Assembly (NCBI RefSeq): GCF_014332515.1 | Contig: NZ_VFSD01000003.1 | Span: 248,001-312,000, forward strand | Reading direction: 5' to 3' | Length of the DNA stretch: 64,000 nt | DNA from: Pontibacter beigongshangensis | GTDB taxonomy: Bacteria > Bacteroidota > Bacteroidia > Cytophagales > Hymenobacteraceae | Translations under genes and position numbers: made by a program | In this document: one piece after another, positions 32,417 through 41,410 of the stretch | How the letters are laid out: each line of letters opens with the position of its first letter | How positions within the stretch are numbered: the stretch's first letter is position 1 | The notes under the pieces: generated by a model | The model's input: only the letters and a program-made list of their open reading frames with translations | Databases searched by the model: none | Told to the model about the DNA's origin: nothing

Positions 32417-33883
32417 TTAACGGGGATTTAGTTCAATGCCAGCCAGGGTTGCCTCCTGCGGTATCTGCAGCACCCTTCGCGGGTCGTCCGGAGTCAGGGT
32501 GTAGGTTTGCCCGTCGGCGGTGGGGTGCGTTACGGTCAGGTTGTGGCGAAGTATATCGAACCACCGCATGCCTTCCTGCACAAACTCGGCCGCTTTAAAG
32601 TCTAGCAGCGCCAGCAGGAGCCCTTGCCTCACATCGGAAGTTCCATAAAAGGCTCGAAGCTTTGCGTCGGTAATAGCGTGGTTGCCAGCATTGTAATTGG
32701 CAATACGGTTTCGGGCGTAAACTGTCAGATCAGCCCGGGCTTCTGCCAGCTGGTTGAGCCCCAGATATGCCTCCGCCCGGTTAAACAGTACCTCCTCGGC
32801 GGTAAAAAGCGGGAAGATGGTATAAGGAAACCCTATCTCGGCATTAGGATCTGTCCGGACAAAATGCTCCCGGAACTTCAGAACCAGCCAATGGTCGGTG
32901 CCCTGTGTATACAGCGGTTGCACCCAGCGGGCACCAGTCACATTATTGCTCCTGAAGAGTTGATTGACGATAGGTGTTGCGAAGCCATAGCGGTAGCGGG
33001 CATAGTTACGGGCCCATAAAGAGGCGGTTTCTACGAGTAGCAGGTTGGCGTTTTGCGATGCTTGCGTATAGATGGCCAGACCCTCGTTTGCGGTCAGGTT
33101 GCTGTACACGCTTACCCAGGGGCGGAGGTTTGGCTCTATGTTGCCGCCTGCAAAAACCTGGTTGGCATGGTCTATCACTTTCTGATACTCTTTTTTGAAG
33201 AGGTAGAAACGGGTGGCGAAGGCATGGGCAGCCGCCGTGTTAAAATGGTACTTGGTAACACGGTAGGCATTGTTGTTGAGTAGTGGAATGCCCGTCGTCA
33301 GGTCTGTTTCTATCTGCTGGTACACGCTTGCCACCGTGCCACGGTCATACTGCGCCAGCACGACTCTTTCCGGTTCCGTCACATACGGAATGCCCGGATC
33401 TGAGGCAGCCGTAGCCGGGTCGTACACTTTGGCAAACAGCGTAACCAGCATAAAGTGGGCGTAGGCTCTGGCTACTAGGGCTTCGCCTTTCTGGGCGTTG
33501 TAGGCTGCAGGGTCCGGTGCGTTGGCAATGGCATCGAGGGCATGGTTGGCAGCCGCTATGGCAGCGTAGCAGGCATTCCAGTAGTTGTCTGGCGAGCCCT
33601 GGGCCTTACTTTGCACATCCTGAAAAAAGTACGGGTTGCGGTTTCGCTCATCCACCACAGCACCAGAGGTATTGCCCTTGTCCAACGCCAGGTCCGACAT
33701 GGCTTCGGTAAAAGTGGCATAATCGGCCTGCGGATAGGCCGTAGCTAGCAGCTCGCTTACCTTCTGCACAGAATCCAGTTGGGTACGCTGGTCCACGGCC
33801 TGCTCCAGGTAATCGTTGCAACCCGACACAGCTACCATGCTGCCTAGAAAAGTATAGAATATTATTTTCTTCATGGTCATCAA
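32417..33883 (-). CDS. RagB/SusD-family outer-membrane lipoprotein
   Basis: This 488-residue protein has a lipobox VSGC with Cys22 and the SusD pattern: NDYLEQAVDQRTQLDSVQKVSELLATAYPQADY, TPR-type helices, and ARAYAHFMLVTLFAKVYDP. The C-terminal part includes FPLFTAEEVLFNRAEAYLGLNQLAEA. SusD proteins are the surface lid that captures substrate for the SusC channel. The start may be Met4 (33874) instead. It lies 6 bp after the SusC stop. Confidence 0.93.
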   Translation of the reverse strand: MMTMKKIIFYTFLGSMVAVSGCNDYLEQAVDQRTQLDSVQKVSELLATAYPQADYATFTEAMSDLALDKGNTSGAVVDERNRNPYFFQDVQSKAQGSPDNYWNACYAAIAAANHALDAIANAPDPAAYNAQKGEALVARAYAHFMLVTLFAKVYDPATAASDPGIPYVTEPERVVLAQYDRGTVASVYQQIETDLTTGIPLLNNNAYRVTKYHFNTAAAHAFATRFYLFKKEYQKVIDHANQVFAGGNIEPNLRPWVSVYSNLTANEGLAIYTQASQNANLLLVETASLWARNYARYRYGFATPIVNQLFRSNNVTGARWVQPLYTQGTDHWLVLKFREHFVRTDPNAEIGFPYTIFPLFTAEEVLFNRAEAYLGLNQLAEARADLTVYARNRIANYNAGNHAITDAKLRAFYGTSDVRQGLLLALLDFKAAEFVQEGMRWFDILRHNLTVTHPTADGQTYTLTPDDPRRVLQIPQEATLAGIELNPR

Positions 33884-33889
33884 ACTGAA

Positions 33890-36800
33890 TTAGAACCCGG
33901 CTTTAAGAGACAAGGTAAACTGGCGCGGCACTGGCATGGCTACACCGCCGGAGTTAAAGAATTCCGGGTCCTGGCCATTTAAGCGCTTGTCGGCATAGAT
34001 CAGCCAGAGGTTGTTAGAAACAATGCTCAGCGACAGGTTGCTCATGCCCACCGCGCTGCTGTACCTGGCGGGCAGGGCGTACCCCAGCGACACTTGTTTT
34101 AGCCTCACAAAATCACCATCCACCACCCGGGCGGAGGAGTAGTTGTAGTTGTTGTACGGGTAACCCTCTGTAAGCTGCGATGCCTCAAAAAGCTCCAGCA
34201 GCGAGGGCACATCTGTTCTTTCCTCATCTATGGGCATCACCCACCGGTAGAGGAAATAATTCGGTAAAGCATCTATGGAGGTGTAGCTTGTCCGGAAGGC
34301 AGGGGTGAGCCTGATTTTATTGCCGCCACTATAGGTCACCAGAGCAGAAAGCGTAAAATCTTTAAAGCGCAGGCTGTTAAACCAGCCGCCTGTAAGGATC
34401 GGGTCTACGGGGCCTTCGTACTTCAGGTAAGATATCTTGTCGCTCTGCAAATACACATTGCCACTGCTTTCTCCGTTTTCGTTTCGGAAAATCGGCGTGC
34501 CATCTTCCGAGTCGAGGCCCTGGTAGCGGATCGAAAAAAGGCCTCTGTACGGATAGCCTTCGCGCGGGCCGCCTTCCGGAATCACCAGCGACCAGATATC
34601 GGGGTTGCTCTTCAGGTTCGTTATTTCTCCACGGTTAAAGCCTAGTGTGAACTGCGTTCTGAGTTTCAGGTCCTGGTTGTCGATCACGCCGCCGCCAAGG
34701 GTCACTTCCACTCCATAGGAGCGCATGTCGGCGTAGTTGGCCACTTTATATTCCTCCCCACCAATACCAGAGGTCCGGATGCGGCCGATCAGGTCGAAGC
34801 CGTTGCGCAGGTAGCCGTCTACGGTGAGCTGCAGGCGCTCGTTGAACATGCCTACATCCAGCCCCACGTTGGTTTCGTACTGCTTCTCCCAGGTCAGTTC
34901 CGAGTTTTCTAGGTTCTGGATGTAGATCATGGATTCTACTTCAGTCAGGTAAGGCCGGCGGGTACTGCCGCTCTGCAGCACCAGGCTGGAGTTAGTGGCA
35001 TTGCCCATGCTGGCGGTTAGGCCGTAGGTGGCGCGCAGGGTCATCCGGTTCACCATCTCCAGGGATGCCATAAATGGTTCTGTGTCGATATTCCAGGAGC
35101 CGCTCACGTTCCAGGTAGGCAACCAACGAGCCGTGCGCGATACGCCGAGCAGGTTAGAGCCATCATAACGCACAGTGGCGTTCAGGTTATATTTCTGGTT
35201 GTAGGAGTAGGCGGCGTTTGCCATGTACGCCAGAAACCTGTCGTACCGATAGTTCATGTTATAGTAATTGAAGTTGCCTTCCACGCCTTGCTTAATGGCA
35301 TTCGGGTCTATGAAAGGAACTCCGCCTTTGTCGTACTGGTAGCCATAGCCGGTAAAGCCTTTGTTCTGCCGATCGGCATAGCGCAGCTCCTGCGAGGTAA
35401 ACAGCCGCACCATGTGCACTTCGTTGTAGGTATTTTCCCAGTCGAGGGTGTTGCGGAGGTAGTAGCTGGATAGGTTGTCGTCGTTAGCGATGTAGAAACC
35501 ACCGTATGGCAGCACCGATACGGGCTGGGCTTCCGGGTCGTCCGGATCGCGGTACAGGAATTTGTTGCGATCCTGGATGGTGGCATCTACTCCCCCTAGG
35601 CCATAAATGGTGCCGGCCCGGTAGGCCATGGCCATGTTGGCAGCCTCGCGCACCTTATGCTCCCGGTTTGTTTTGGCGTAGCGGATGGCTCCTGAGAAGT
35701 TGTAAGTCAGGTTGGGCAGGATTTTGTAGTTCACGTCGCCCTGCAGTTTCAGGTCCAGCACCGAGATGTCGAGGCTGTTGTTGTCCAGCTCGTGCAGGAT
35801 GTTGAAAGGGGAGTAGTTTCTTCTGAAGAACTCCCGGTTGCCGTTCTCATCGTAGGGGGTGAGGGTGCGGCTGGTGTTCACTACGTAGCTGAAGGGATTG
35901 ATGTCGAAGTCGCGGTTGTAAGCTCCCGTAACAGGGTCGCTGATTCGGGTTACGGTTCCCGGTGCCTGCTGATCGCGGATCGAGCCCTGGGAGATCAGGC
36001 CGACAGACAGCTTATCGGATACATTGAAATTTGCCCTGGCATTTCCGGTAAAGCGTTTCACTTTGTCGGCCACGGTCCAGCCATCGTCCTGCAGGTAGCT
36101 GGTAGAGAAATAGAGCTGCGATTTTTCGGTGCCCGACGAGATGCTGAGGGAGTGCTCCTGCATAAAGGAGTTCTTAAACAGCACATCGAACCAGTCGGTG
36201 TTGGCGCGGGCGTAGCGCTTCAGGAATTCACCTCTTGCTTCCGGTGTGTTCATGAGCCCGAAAGTGCCGGTAGCAGGATCGTAGGAATCTGTGATAAGGT
36301 CGGCCATTTTGGAATACACGCCCCCGTTCTGCGCCCGCGAAACCTCTGAGTACCGCAGCCAGCCTTTCCCTTCCATTTCGAGGTAGAGGGCCATCTGGTC
36401 CGCTGAGTTCATGATATCGAAGTTGCTGTAGCTGGGCTTCAGGTAGGTGGAGTAGTTGCCGGTGTAGGAAACAATCGGCTTGCCGATCTTGCCGCGTTTG
36501 GTCGTGATTACCACCACCCCGTTCATGGCACGTGCGCCATAAAGTGCCGTGGCGGAGGCGTCTTTCAGGATCTGAAAGCTTTCGATGTCATCCGGGTTTA
36601 GGCCAGCCACCGAAGAGCCGATCAGGGTGGAGGGGTCGCCGGTGGAAAGCTGCTCGTTCGACACGTTCACCACGTCTTCCAGGATGATGCCGTCTACCAC
36701 CCAGAGCGGCTTATTGTCGCCAGTAATGGAGGTGGCGCCGCGCACCCGTATTTTAGGGGCCGCCCCGAACGTGCCCGACACGTTCTGCACCGATACGCCG

Positions 36801-37312
36801 GCCACACGCCCTTCCAGCATCCGGCTCACATCGGTTATACCCTCGCGTTTGGCATCGTCGCCCTTCAGCAGCACGGCGGAGCCTGTAAACATCTTGCGGT
36901 CTATGGTCTGGTAGCCGGTTACCACCACCTCTTGCAGCACATTGGTGTTCTCCTGCAGGGTGAGGTTAATGGTCTGCTGGCCCGCCACGGGAACCTCGGT
37001 AGTCTTGTAGCCGATCATGGTAAAGACCAGTACAGCGTTGTTGTCCTGCACCCTGAGCTGGTAGTTGCCGTCCATGTCGGTGGCGGTGCCGTTGCTGGTG
37101 CCTTTCTCCATTATTACCACGCCCATCATGGGTTCTGCTGCTGCGCCTCTTGCGCCGGGTATGAGCACGGTGCCCTTTACCAGCAAGCCATCCTGCTGCA
37201 CCGGCCGGGCTGCCGCAAGAGCCAGAGTGGGTGCCAGAAAGGTGACTGGGAGGAGCGGCAGCAAGAGCAGGAGGTGAAGGCAAACTCTCTTTTTGTAGAA
37301 ATCGATATCCAT
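33890..37312 (-). CDS. SusC/RagA-family TonB-linked outer-membrane receptor
   Basis: The frame opens at 37441, but ATG 37312 begins the signal segment MDIDFYKKRVCLHLLLLLPL ending near ALAA, giving 1140 residues. It has a carboxypeptidase-regulatory-like domain (PMMGVVIMEKGTSNGTATDMDGNYQLRV), a plug with DASATALYGARAMNGVVVITTKRGK, and a TonB-dependent barrel ending PRQFTLSLKAGF. It imports glycans, peptides or other large ligands using TonB energy. With SusD, metallohydrolase and DUF4302 it forms a four-gene operon. The metallohydrolase partner suggests a protein or peptide substrate. Confidence 0.95.
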   Translation of the reverse strand: MDIDFYKKRVCLHLLLLLPLLPVTFLAPTLALAAARPVQQDGLLVKGTVLIPGARGAAAEPMMGVVIMEKGTSNGTATDMDGNYQLRVQDNNAVLVFTMIGYKTTEVPVAGQQTINLTLQENTNVLQEVVVTGYQTIDRKMFTGSAVLLKGDDAKREGITDVSRMLEGRVAGVSVQNVSGTFGAAPKIRVRGATSITGDNKPLWVVDGIILEDVVNVSNEQLSTGDPSTLIGSSVAGLNPDDIESFQILKDASATALYGARAMNGVVVITTKRGKIGKPIVSYTGNYSTYLKPSYSNFDIMNSADQMALYLEMEGKGWLRYSEVSRAQNGGVYSKMADLITDSYDPATGTFGLMNTPEARGEFLKRYARANTDWFDVLFKNSFMQEHSLSISSGTEKSQLYFSTSYLQDDGWTVADKVKRFTGNARANFNVSDKLSVGLISQGSIRDQQAPGTVTRISDPVTGAYNRDFDINPFSYVVNTSRTLTPYDENGNREFFRRNYSPFNILHELDNNSLDISVLDLKLQGDVNYKILPNLTYNFSGAIRYAKTNREHKVREAANMAMAYRAGTIYGLGGVDATIQDRNKFLYRDPDDPEAQPVSVLPYGGFYIANDDNLSSYYLRNTLDWENTYNEVHMVRLFTSQELRYADRQNKGFTGYGYQYDKGGVPFIDPNAIKQGVEGNFNYYNMNYRYDRFLAYMANAAYSYNQKYNLNATVRYDGSNLLGVSRTARWLPTWNVSGSWNIDTEPFMASLEMVNRMTLRATYGLTASMGNATNSSLVLQSGSTRRPYLTEVESMIYIQNLENSELTWEKQYETNVGLDVGMFNERLQLTVDGYLRNGFDLIGRIRTSGIGGEEYKVANYADMRSYGVEVTLGGGVIDNQDLKLRTQFTLGFNRGEITNLKSNPDIWSLVIPEGGPREGYPYRGLFSIRYQGLDSEDGTPIFRNENGESSGNVYLQSDKISYLKYEGPVDPILTGGWFNSLRFKDFTLSALVTYSGGNKIRLTPAFRTSYTSIDALPNYFLYRWVMPIDEERTDVPSLLELFEASQLTEGYPYNNYNYSSARVVDGDFVRLKQVSLGYALPARYSSAVGMSNLSLSIVSNNLWLIYADKRLNGQDPEFFNSGGVAMPVPRQFTLSLKAGF

Positions 37313-38000
37313 ATAATTCAGATCTTTCCTGGGGGTAAGGGTTGGCAGTATTTTTCTAACAAGTAAGCTTGGGAGCTTCGTCAAATAATTACTTAGAAAT
37401 TCAAAACCATAAATTTTCACACAGCTGCTTTCTAACAACACTAGAGGCGTTTTGTGTCTGATTTTTAATTTTGACTTGCTGAAATTGTTCTGACGACTTT
37501 AGTAACTACTTATTTCTAAATCAAAGCAGGAGTTTCCGGAAAACACTGTAAACTGTATAGTATAACCTGGAAAAAAGGGAGGCACAAGCTACCGAAGTCA
37601 GCTTTATTGCATAATCCTGAAAACCTATTGCCGCGTTTTCTGCAGCGACAGGCGGCGTTCTCTCTCTTATCAGGCGGCAAGGAATTGTATGCTATTTCAG
37701 GTAAATTATACTCATTACCCCTGTTTAAGTTTTTTGTTCAGCCACTAATTTTATGTGCAGCAGGAGGTATGCTTGGTGCCATAGATCCTAGTGTTGTGAA
37801 GGAGTTTTGCCGGCTTCAAGGTTAAGGGTGTCAGAAGTAGGGCCTTGCCGCTCCGCTTCAAAATATGTCGGCCAGTCAGGTTCCTGGGCATTACTGATCT
37901 GAAAACTGTAGGGGCAGTTAAGGCCATTAAACTAAACATGGCGGGCTGTTTTAGATACAGTCCGCCATGTTTAGTTTAATGGCCTTAACTGCCAGGGCTA
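37313..38000. other. Intergenic region, 688 bp
   Basis: The proximal part would hold the SusC promoter. A degenerate REP-like tract (GAGGCACAAGCTACCGAAG) followed by a CATAATCCTGAA word shared with the RAYT leader lies at about 37578-37622. A long hairpin is at 37913-37993. A 72-codon frame at 37607-37825 does not look coding. Confidence 0.6.
37913..37993 (-). terminator. Very long perfect hairpin after the collagen-like lipoprotein
   Basis: Arms of 32 nt (37913-37944 and 37962-37993) are perfect complements and extend by 5 more pairs around a 7-nt loop. The hairpin lies 8 bp beyond the stop of the collagen-like gene. It lacks a clean U-run, so it may act as more than a terminator. Confidence 0.75.
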
Positions 38001-38588
38001 TTATTTTCTGATTTTCGGGATGTTCTGCTCCGAGATGTTGTAGTATTTCACAACTTCCTCATAATTGCTGTAATCCACATTTGCAGAGGCCTTTCTGCCA
38101 CCTTCGAATTCACCTGGAATTATTACGGCCCTGAACCACATGTCGGTCAGGTTTTCGGCGTTTATGCCTGCCAGTACTGCATCTGTTGCCTCCAGAAGAA
38201 GGAACAAGACCGTGTTGGAGGCGGCGAAATTAAAAATTACGGGCCCCGCTTCCAGGAAAATAGTCTGGGGGAGGGGGCTCCAGAGTGGCGTGCCATCATC
38301 AAGGGTATAGGTGGGCATATATACCAGCACCATGTCGGACTCGGCTGCTCCCAGGCTCGACAGGTCAAATCCTTCGCTGTATTCATTTGCTGCATTAAAG
38401 GTGGCTTCCAGGTCAAACACCCGGGCTGTAGTTCCTGTAGCCGTGCCAGGTGTGCCGGCAGGCCCCTGCGGTCCCTGTGGCCCCTGCGGGCCTTGTGGTC
38501 CCGGAGCACCTTCTGGTCCTTCAGGGCCTTCACAAGCCTGCCCAAAGGCAAGCCCTATGAACATGATAAAGTAAAGCAGTTTTTTCAT
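38001..38588 (-). CDS. Lipoprotein with collagen-like repeat
   Basis: This 195-residue lipoprotein has Cys19 (FGQAC). Residues 21-48 are ten or so Gly-X-Y triplets (GPEGPEGAPGPQGPQ...), a collagen-like stretch directly after the anchor. A folded C-terminal domain of about 145 residues follows, with VFDLEATFNAANEYSEGFDLS. Such a rod would hold the domain away from the outer membrane. It is alone in its transcript. Confidence 0.85.
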   Translation of the reverse strand: MKKLLYFIMFIGLAFGQACEGPEGPEGAPGPQGPQGPQGPQGPAGTPGTATGTTARVFDLEATFNAANEYSEGFDLSSLGAAESDMVLVYMPTYTLDDGTPLWSPLPQTIFLEAGPVIFNFAASNTVLFLLLEATDAVLAGINAENLTDMWFRAVIIPGEFEGGRKASANVDYSNYEEVVKYYNISEQNIPKIRK

Positions 38589-38830
38589 AAGTATCGAAAG
38601 TTGAGGGTTGAATGGTGATTCATATTAAATCGGAAAGTAAGTTTTTTTGAGGAATTTAAATATTGTTTTCACTTTTATTATTTGAGTCTGAACAAATTGT
38701 TATGCTATAGCGCCAAAAACAGAAGGCCATAACCCTGGCCGCACTACCCGGGCTTTCCTCAGGGAGTACAACGCTACCTGCATGCAAGCAAAACCCGTCG
38801 CACAAAAGCAGGATCAGCAGGGGCAGCAGA

Positions 38831-38864
38831 GGCCTCTGAAGGGCATTTTTGATTAGAATAATTC
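38831..38864 (+). repeat. Dispersed CTCCGGAG/AATAATT motif, copy 9
   Basis: It reads GGCCTCTGAAGGGC, then ATTTTTGATTAGAATAATTC, preceded by CAGCAGGGGCAGCAGA. Confidence 0.83.
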
Positions 38865-39018
38865 GAGTGCCCTGCCAGGCCTTTCTCTAACGAGCCCGGC
38901 AATGCTAACGTGATGGTACATAGAAGCTGCTCCACTTAAAATTGGCTCGCCTTCTAAGAACTATGCTTTGCCTTAGTTGTTGCTGAGATGCTGGTCAGCA
39001 GCAGTAACAAGTAAAAAC

Positions 39019-39052
39019 ACCTCTGGAGGGCCTTTTTTATTTGAATAATTGG
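39019..39052 (+). repeat. Dispersed CTCCGGAG/AATAATT motif, copy 10
   Basis: It reads CCTCTGGAGGGCC, then TTTTTTATTTGAATAATTGG. It has the same orientation as copy 9. Confidence 0.85.
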
Positions 39053-39353
39053 AGGGTGTAACCAATAAAGTAGCTTGCACCTGTCTCCGCTGCCGCTCTG
39101 GCAGGTGTCCTTTCCCTGTTTTATTGCAAGGTCGGCCTTTCAAGCCAGCGTCCGGAATCTGATCGATGGCCTGATATCAGGCCAGGCAGTAGCCCTCTAG
39201 CGTCCTCCCTGTCAGCTGCCAGTAAGTTCTACACTCAAAATATTTAGCACAGCCCGGCTGCTAGCGCTGACCAGGCCGATGAGCATGAAATGTTTTCTGG
39301 CTTTGGCAGTCTGGTAAGTTCCGAGATGCCGGTACGGCCTGTTCGGCTTGGTA

Positions 39354-39824
39354 CTAATTGCTTACAAAGTGCACTTCTAGTGGGATTTGTAAAGGATTGT
39401 TAGGAACCGTTACTGTAGTGGTGAGAATAAGGCTGGTCGCCGTCAAGGTTTTGATGTCTACTTCTTCGTTCAGCCCAAAGGTAGAGAGCAGGTCAAAATA
39501 GATTGACGTGTCTTCTTTGCGCAGCTCCCAGGTGCCAGAAAGCGGCACTGATTGGCCTTTTTCGGAATACGTGGCCGTGTAGGTGCCGTCTTTTTTGAAA
39601 ACGAGGACCATGGTTTTAATGTCAGGAAGCATGTCGGCCAGCTGTGGGATAGCATAGGCATCCATGCCCAGTGCCAATACCTTGTCGCCCTGCCAGCTCT
39701 TGGCTGTCAGCCGGTCTTCTGCGGTTAGCTCTGGCTCTGGCTCGTTCTTATCTTTCTTGCAACCGGTAAAAAAAGTAAAGGCAAGGAGTATGGCAATCAG
39801 CGGAAGTAGTCGGGAAGTTTTCAT
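39354..39824 (-). CDS. Lipocalin-like lipoprotein, 156 aa
   Basis: A lipoprotein signal (MKTSRLLPLIAILLAFTFFTGC) is followed by TAEDRLTAKSWQGDKVLALGMD and then alternating beta strands (TMVLVFKKDGTYTATYSEKG, LSGTWELRKEDTSIYFDL). This is the Bacteroidota lipocalin-like/DUF4923 pattern. It is an outer-membrane-anchored or periplasmic protein of unknown ligand. Confidence 0.78.
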   Translation of the reverse strand: MKTSRLLPLIAILLAFTFFTGCKKDKNEPEPELTAEDRLTAKSWQGDKVLALGMDAYAIPQLADMLPDIKTMVLVFKKDGTYTATYSEKGQSVPLSGTWELRKEDTSIYFDLLSTFGLNEEVDIKTLTATSLILTTTVTVPNNPLQIPLEVHFVSN

Positions 39825-39915
39825 CTTTCATATAAATAGTTGCTTTGCTATACTTTAATTTCAAAAATTTGTTTGCCTGCCTGCCAAAGTGCCTGTTGCC
39901 GCCGCTCTGCCCCGC

Positions 39916-40932
39916 TTATAAAATATTGACTTCGGGGTGCAGGGAAATGCCGAACTTCTCCTGCACCGACTGTATAATTTCCTGCGCCAGGCTCTGAATG
40001 TCGCCGCCGGCTGCTCCGCCATAATTTACCAGCACCAGCGCCTGGTTTTTGTGCACGCCATAATTATTTATGACTTTCCCTTTCCAGCCGCACTGCTCTA
40101 TGAGCCAGCCAGCCGGCACTTTCACGGTCTGCGCAGATACCGGGTAGGCTGGAATAGAGGGATATTTGGACTTGAGTAGCTCGAACTGCAGGATCGGGAT
40201 CTCAGGGTTCTTAAAGAAGCTGCCGGCATTGCCGATCTCTTTCGGATCGGGCAGTTTGCTCATGCGGATGGCACAAACCGCCACGCTCACATCCTGAATG
40301 GTGGGCTCCGTGATCTTCATCTCCTGGAGCACCTCCTTTATGGCGCCATAACTGGTGTTGAGGCAGTGCGTTTTGTTTAGGCGCAGCGTAACGGAGGTCA
40401 CCACATATTTCCCTTTGGCCTCGTTTTTGAAAATGCTGTCGCGGTAGCCGAAGCGGCAGGCCTCGTGGTCGAAGATATACGGCTCGCCTGTGGCCAGTTC
40501 CACGGCCTCCAGCTCATGGAACACATCTTTCAGCTCCACCCCATAGGCCCCGATGTTCTGGAGCGGGGCGGCTCCTACAGTGCCCGGAATCAAGGAGAGG
40601 TTTTCGAGGCCGCCTAACTGCTGCTTCAGGGCAAACAGCACCAGGTCGTGCCAGGCCTCGCCGCCGCCCGCGGTTACGTAAGCATATTCTCCATCCTCGT
40701 CGGCCAGCTGAATGCCTTTTATGTTGTTGAACAGCACCGCGCCGTTAAAATCTTTCGTGAACAGGATGTTGCTGCCACCGCCCAGGATCAGCTTCTCGGC
40801 CTGCCTGACCTCAGGTATCTGGAGCAGCACCTGAAGCTCGGCCAGGCTGTCGAACTGGGCAAAATACCTAGCTTTTACGTCTATACCGAAGGTGTTGTAA
40901 GGCTTTAAAGAAATATCGGACTGTAGCTTCAT
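39916..40932 (-). CDS. murB: UDP-N-acetylenolpyruvoylglucosamine reductase
   Basis: This 338-residue protein matches type I MurB. It has FAD-binding LGGGSNILF (about 51-59), SLIPGTVGAAPLQNIGAYGVELKD, FGYRDSIFK with the catalytic Arg/Tyr region, and the Ser/Glu-containing NAGSFFKNPEI and HKNQALVLVN end. It reduces enolpyruvyl-UDP-GlcNAc to UDP-MurNAc in peptidoglycan synthesis. It is monocistronic with a -7 box at 40949-40956. Confidence 0.96.
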   Translation of the reverse strand: MKLQSDISLKPYNTFGIDVKARYFAQFDSLAELQVLLQIPEVRQAEKLILGGGSNILFTKDFNGAVLFNNIKGIQLADEDGEYAYVTAGGGEAWHDLVLFALKQQLGGLENLSLIPGTVGAAPLQNIGAYGVELKDVFHELEAVELATGEPYIFDHEACRFGYRDSIFKNEAKGKYVVTSVTLRLNKTHCLNTSYGAIKEVLQEMKITEPTIQDVSVAVCAIRMSKLPDPKEIGNAGSFFKNPEIPILQFELLKSKYPSIPAYPVSAQTVKVPAGWLIEQCGWKGKVINNYGVHKNQALVLVNYGGAAGGDIQSLAQEIIQSVQEKFGISLHPEVNIL

Positions 40933-40948
40933 TGGTGTTTATTTTCTG

Positions 40949-40956
40949 CAAAGATA
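40949..40956 (-). promoter_or_regulatory. -7 box for murB
   Basis: On the minus strand TATCTTTG matches TAnnTTTG and lies 16 bp ahead of the murB ATG. Confidence 0.55.
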
Positions 40957-41123
40957 TACGTTTGTGGCATTGGTGCAGGCCTAAACTGCAGCCAGGTTTT
41001 AGCTGCTGGTTTATGAATGAAAATATCAAGGCGCAAAACGAAGGCATTCGGTTAAGGGTGATGTTCTCTAAACTTATGCAGCTGACTGCTGACGGATAGA
41101 GGGCAAGTGCAAAAGCCCAGTAA

Positions 41124-41156
41124 GCCTCTGGAAGGCCATTTTCATTCGAATAATTA
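41124..41156 (+). repeat. Dispersed CTCCGGAG/AATAATT motif, copy 11
   Basis: It reads GCCTCTGGAAGGCC, then ATTTTCATTCGAATAATTAC. Confidence 0.85.
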
Positions 41157-41288
41157 CCCCAAACAAAACAACCTGTCTGGGATAATTATTTACGCTGTCG
41201 TGGCAAACTTGCAGTACGTACTTTTTTTGCTAAAGCATTAACCTCAGCAAACCGATATTGCCCATCCTGAAAATCAGAAGGATGGAAG

Positions 41289-41313
41289 TACGAGCTACAA
41301 GCTCGCACTAGCG
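41289..41313 (+). repeat. REP palindrome g
   Basis: GTACGAGCTACAAGCTCGCA then CTAGC matches the RAYT-associated REP, with some divergence in the foot. Confidence 0.78.
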
Positions 41314-41356
41314 AAAAGTGCCTGCTATTTCGTCCTGAATTTTTCCCTGCAAGACC

Positions 41357-41389
41357 AGCTCCGGAAGGCCTTTTTCATTCAGATAATTC
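41357..41389 (+). repeat. Dispersed CTCCGGAG/AATAATT motif, copy 12
   Basis: It reads GCTCCGGAAGGCC, then TTTTTCATTCAGATAATTC. It lies 22 bp from the symporter stop, but in the opposite orientation to it. Confidence 0.85.
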
Positions 41390-41410
41390 TATTCGCAGCT
41401 ACCTCCCGCC

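Larger units (their letters stand above)
38589..39353. other. Repeat-rich intergenic region, 765 bp
   Basis: Two direct copies of the dispersed motif (38831-38864 and 39019-39052) lie about 190 bp apart. The rest has no gene or RNA that I can support. Confidence 0.6.
40933..41410. other. Intergenic region with repeats, 478 bp
   Basis: Besides the murB promoter it contains motif copies 11 and 12 in direct orientation and a REP palindrome between them (41289-41313). No gene is seen. Confidence 0.7.

Noticed and set aside
37607..37825. 72-codon frame between susC and the collagen-like gene
   Set aside because: No domain, no promoter and no terminator; composition is like non-coding spacer.
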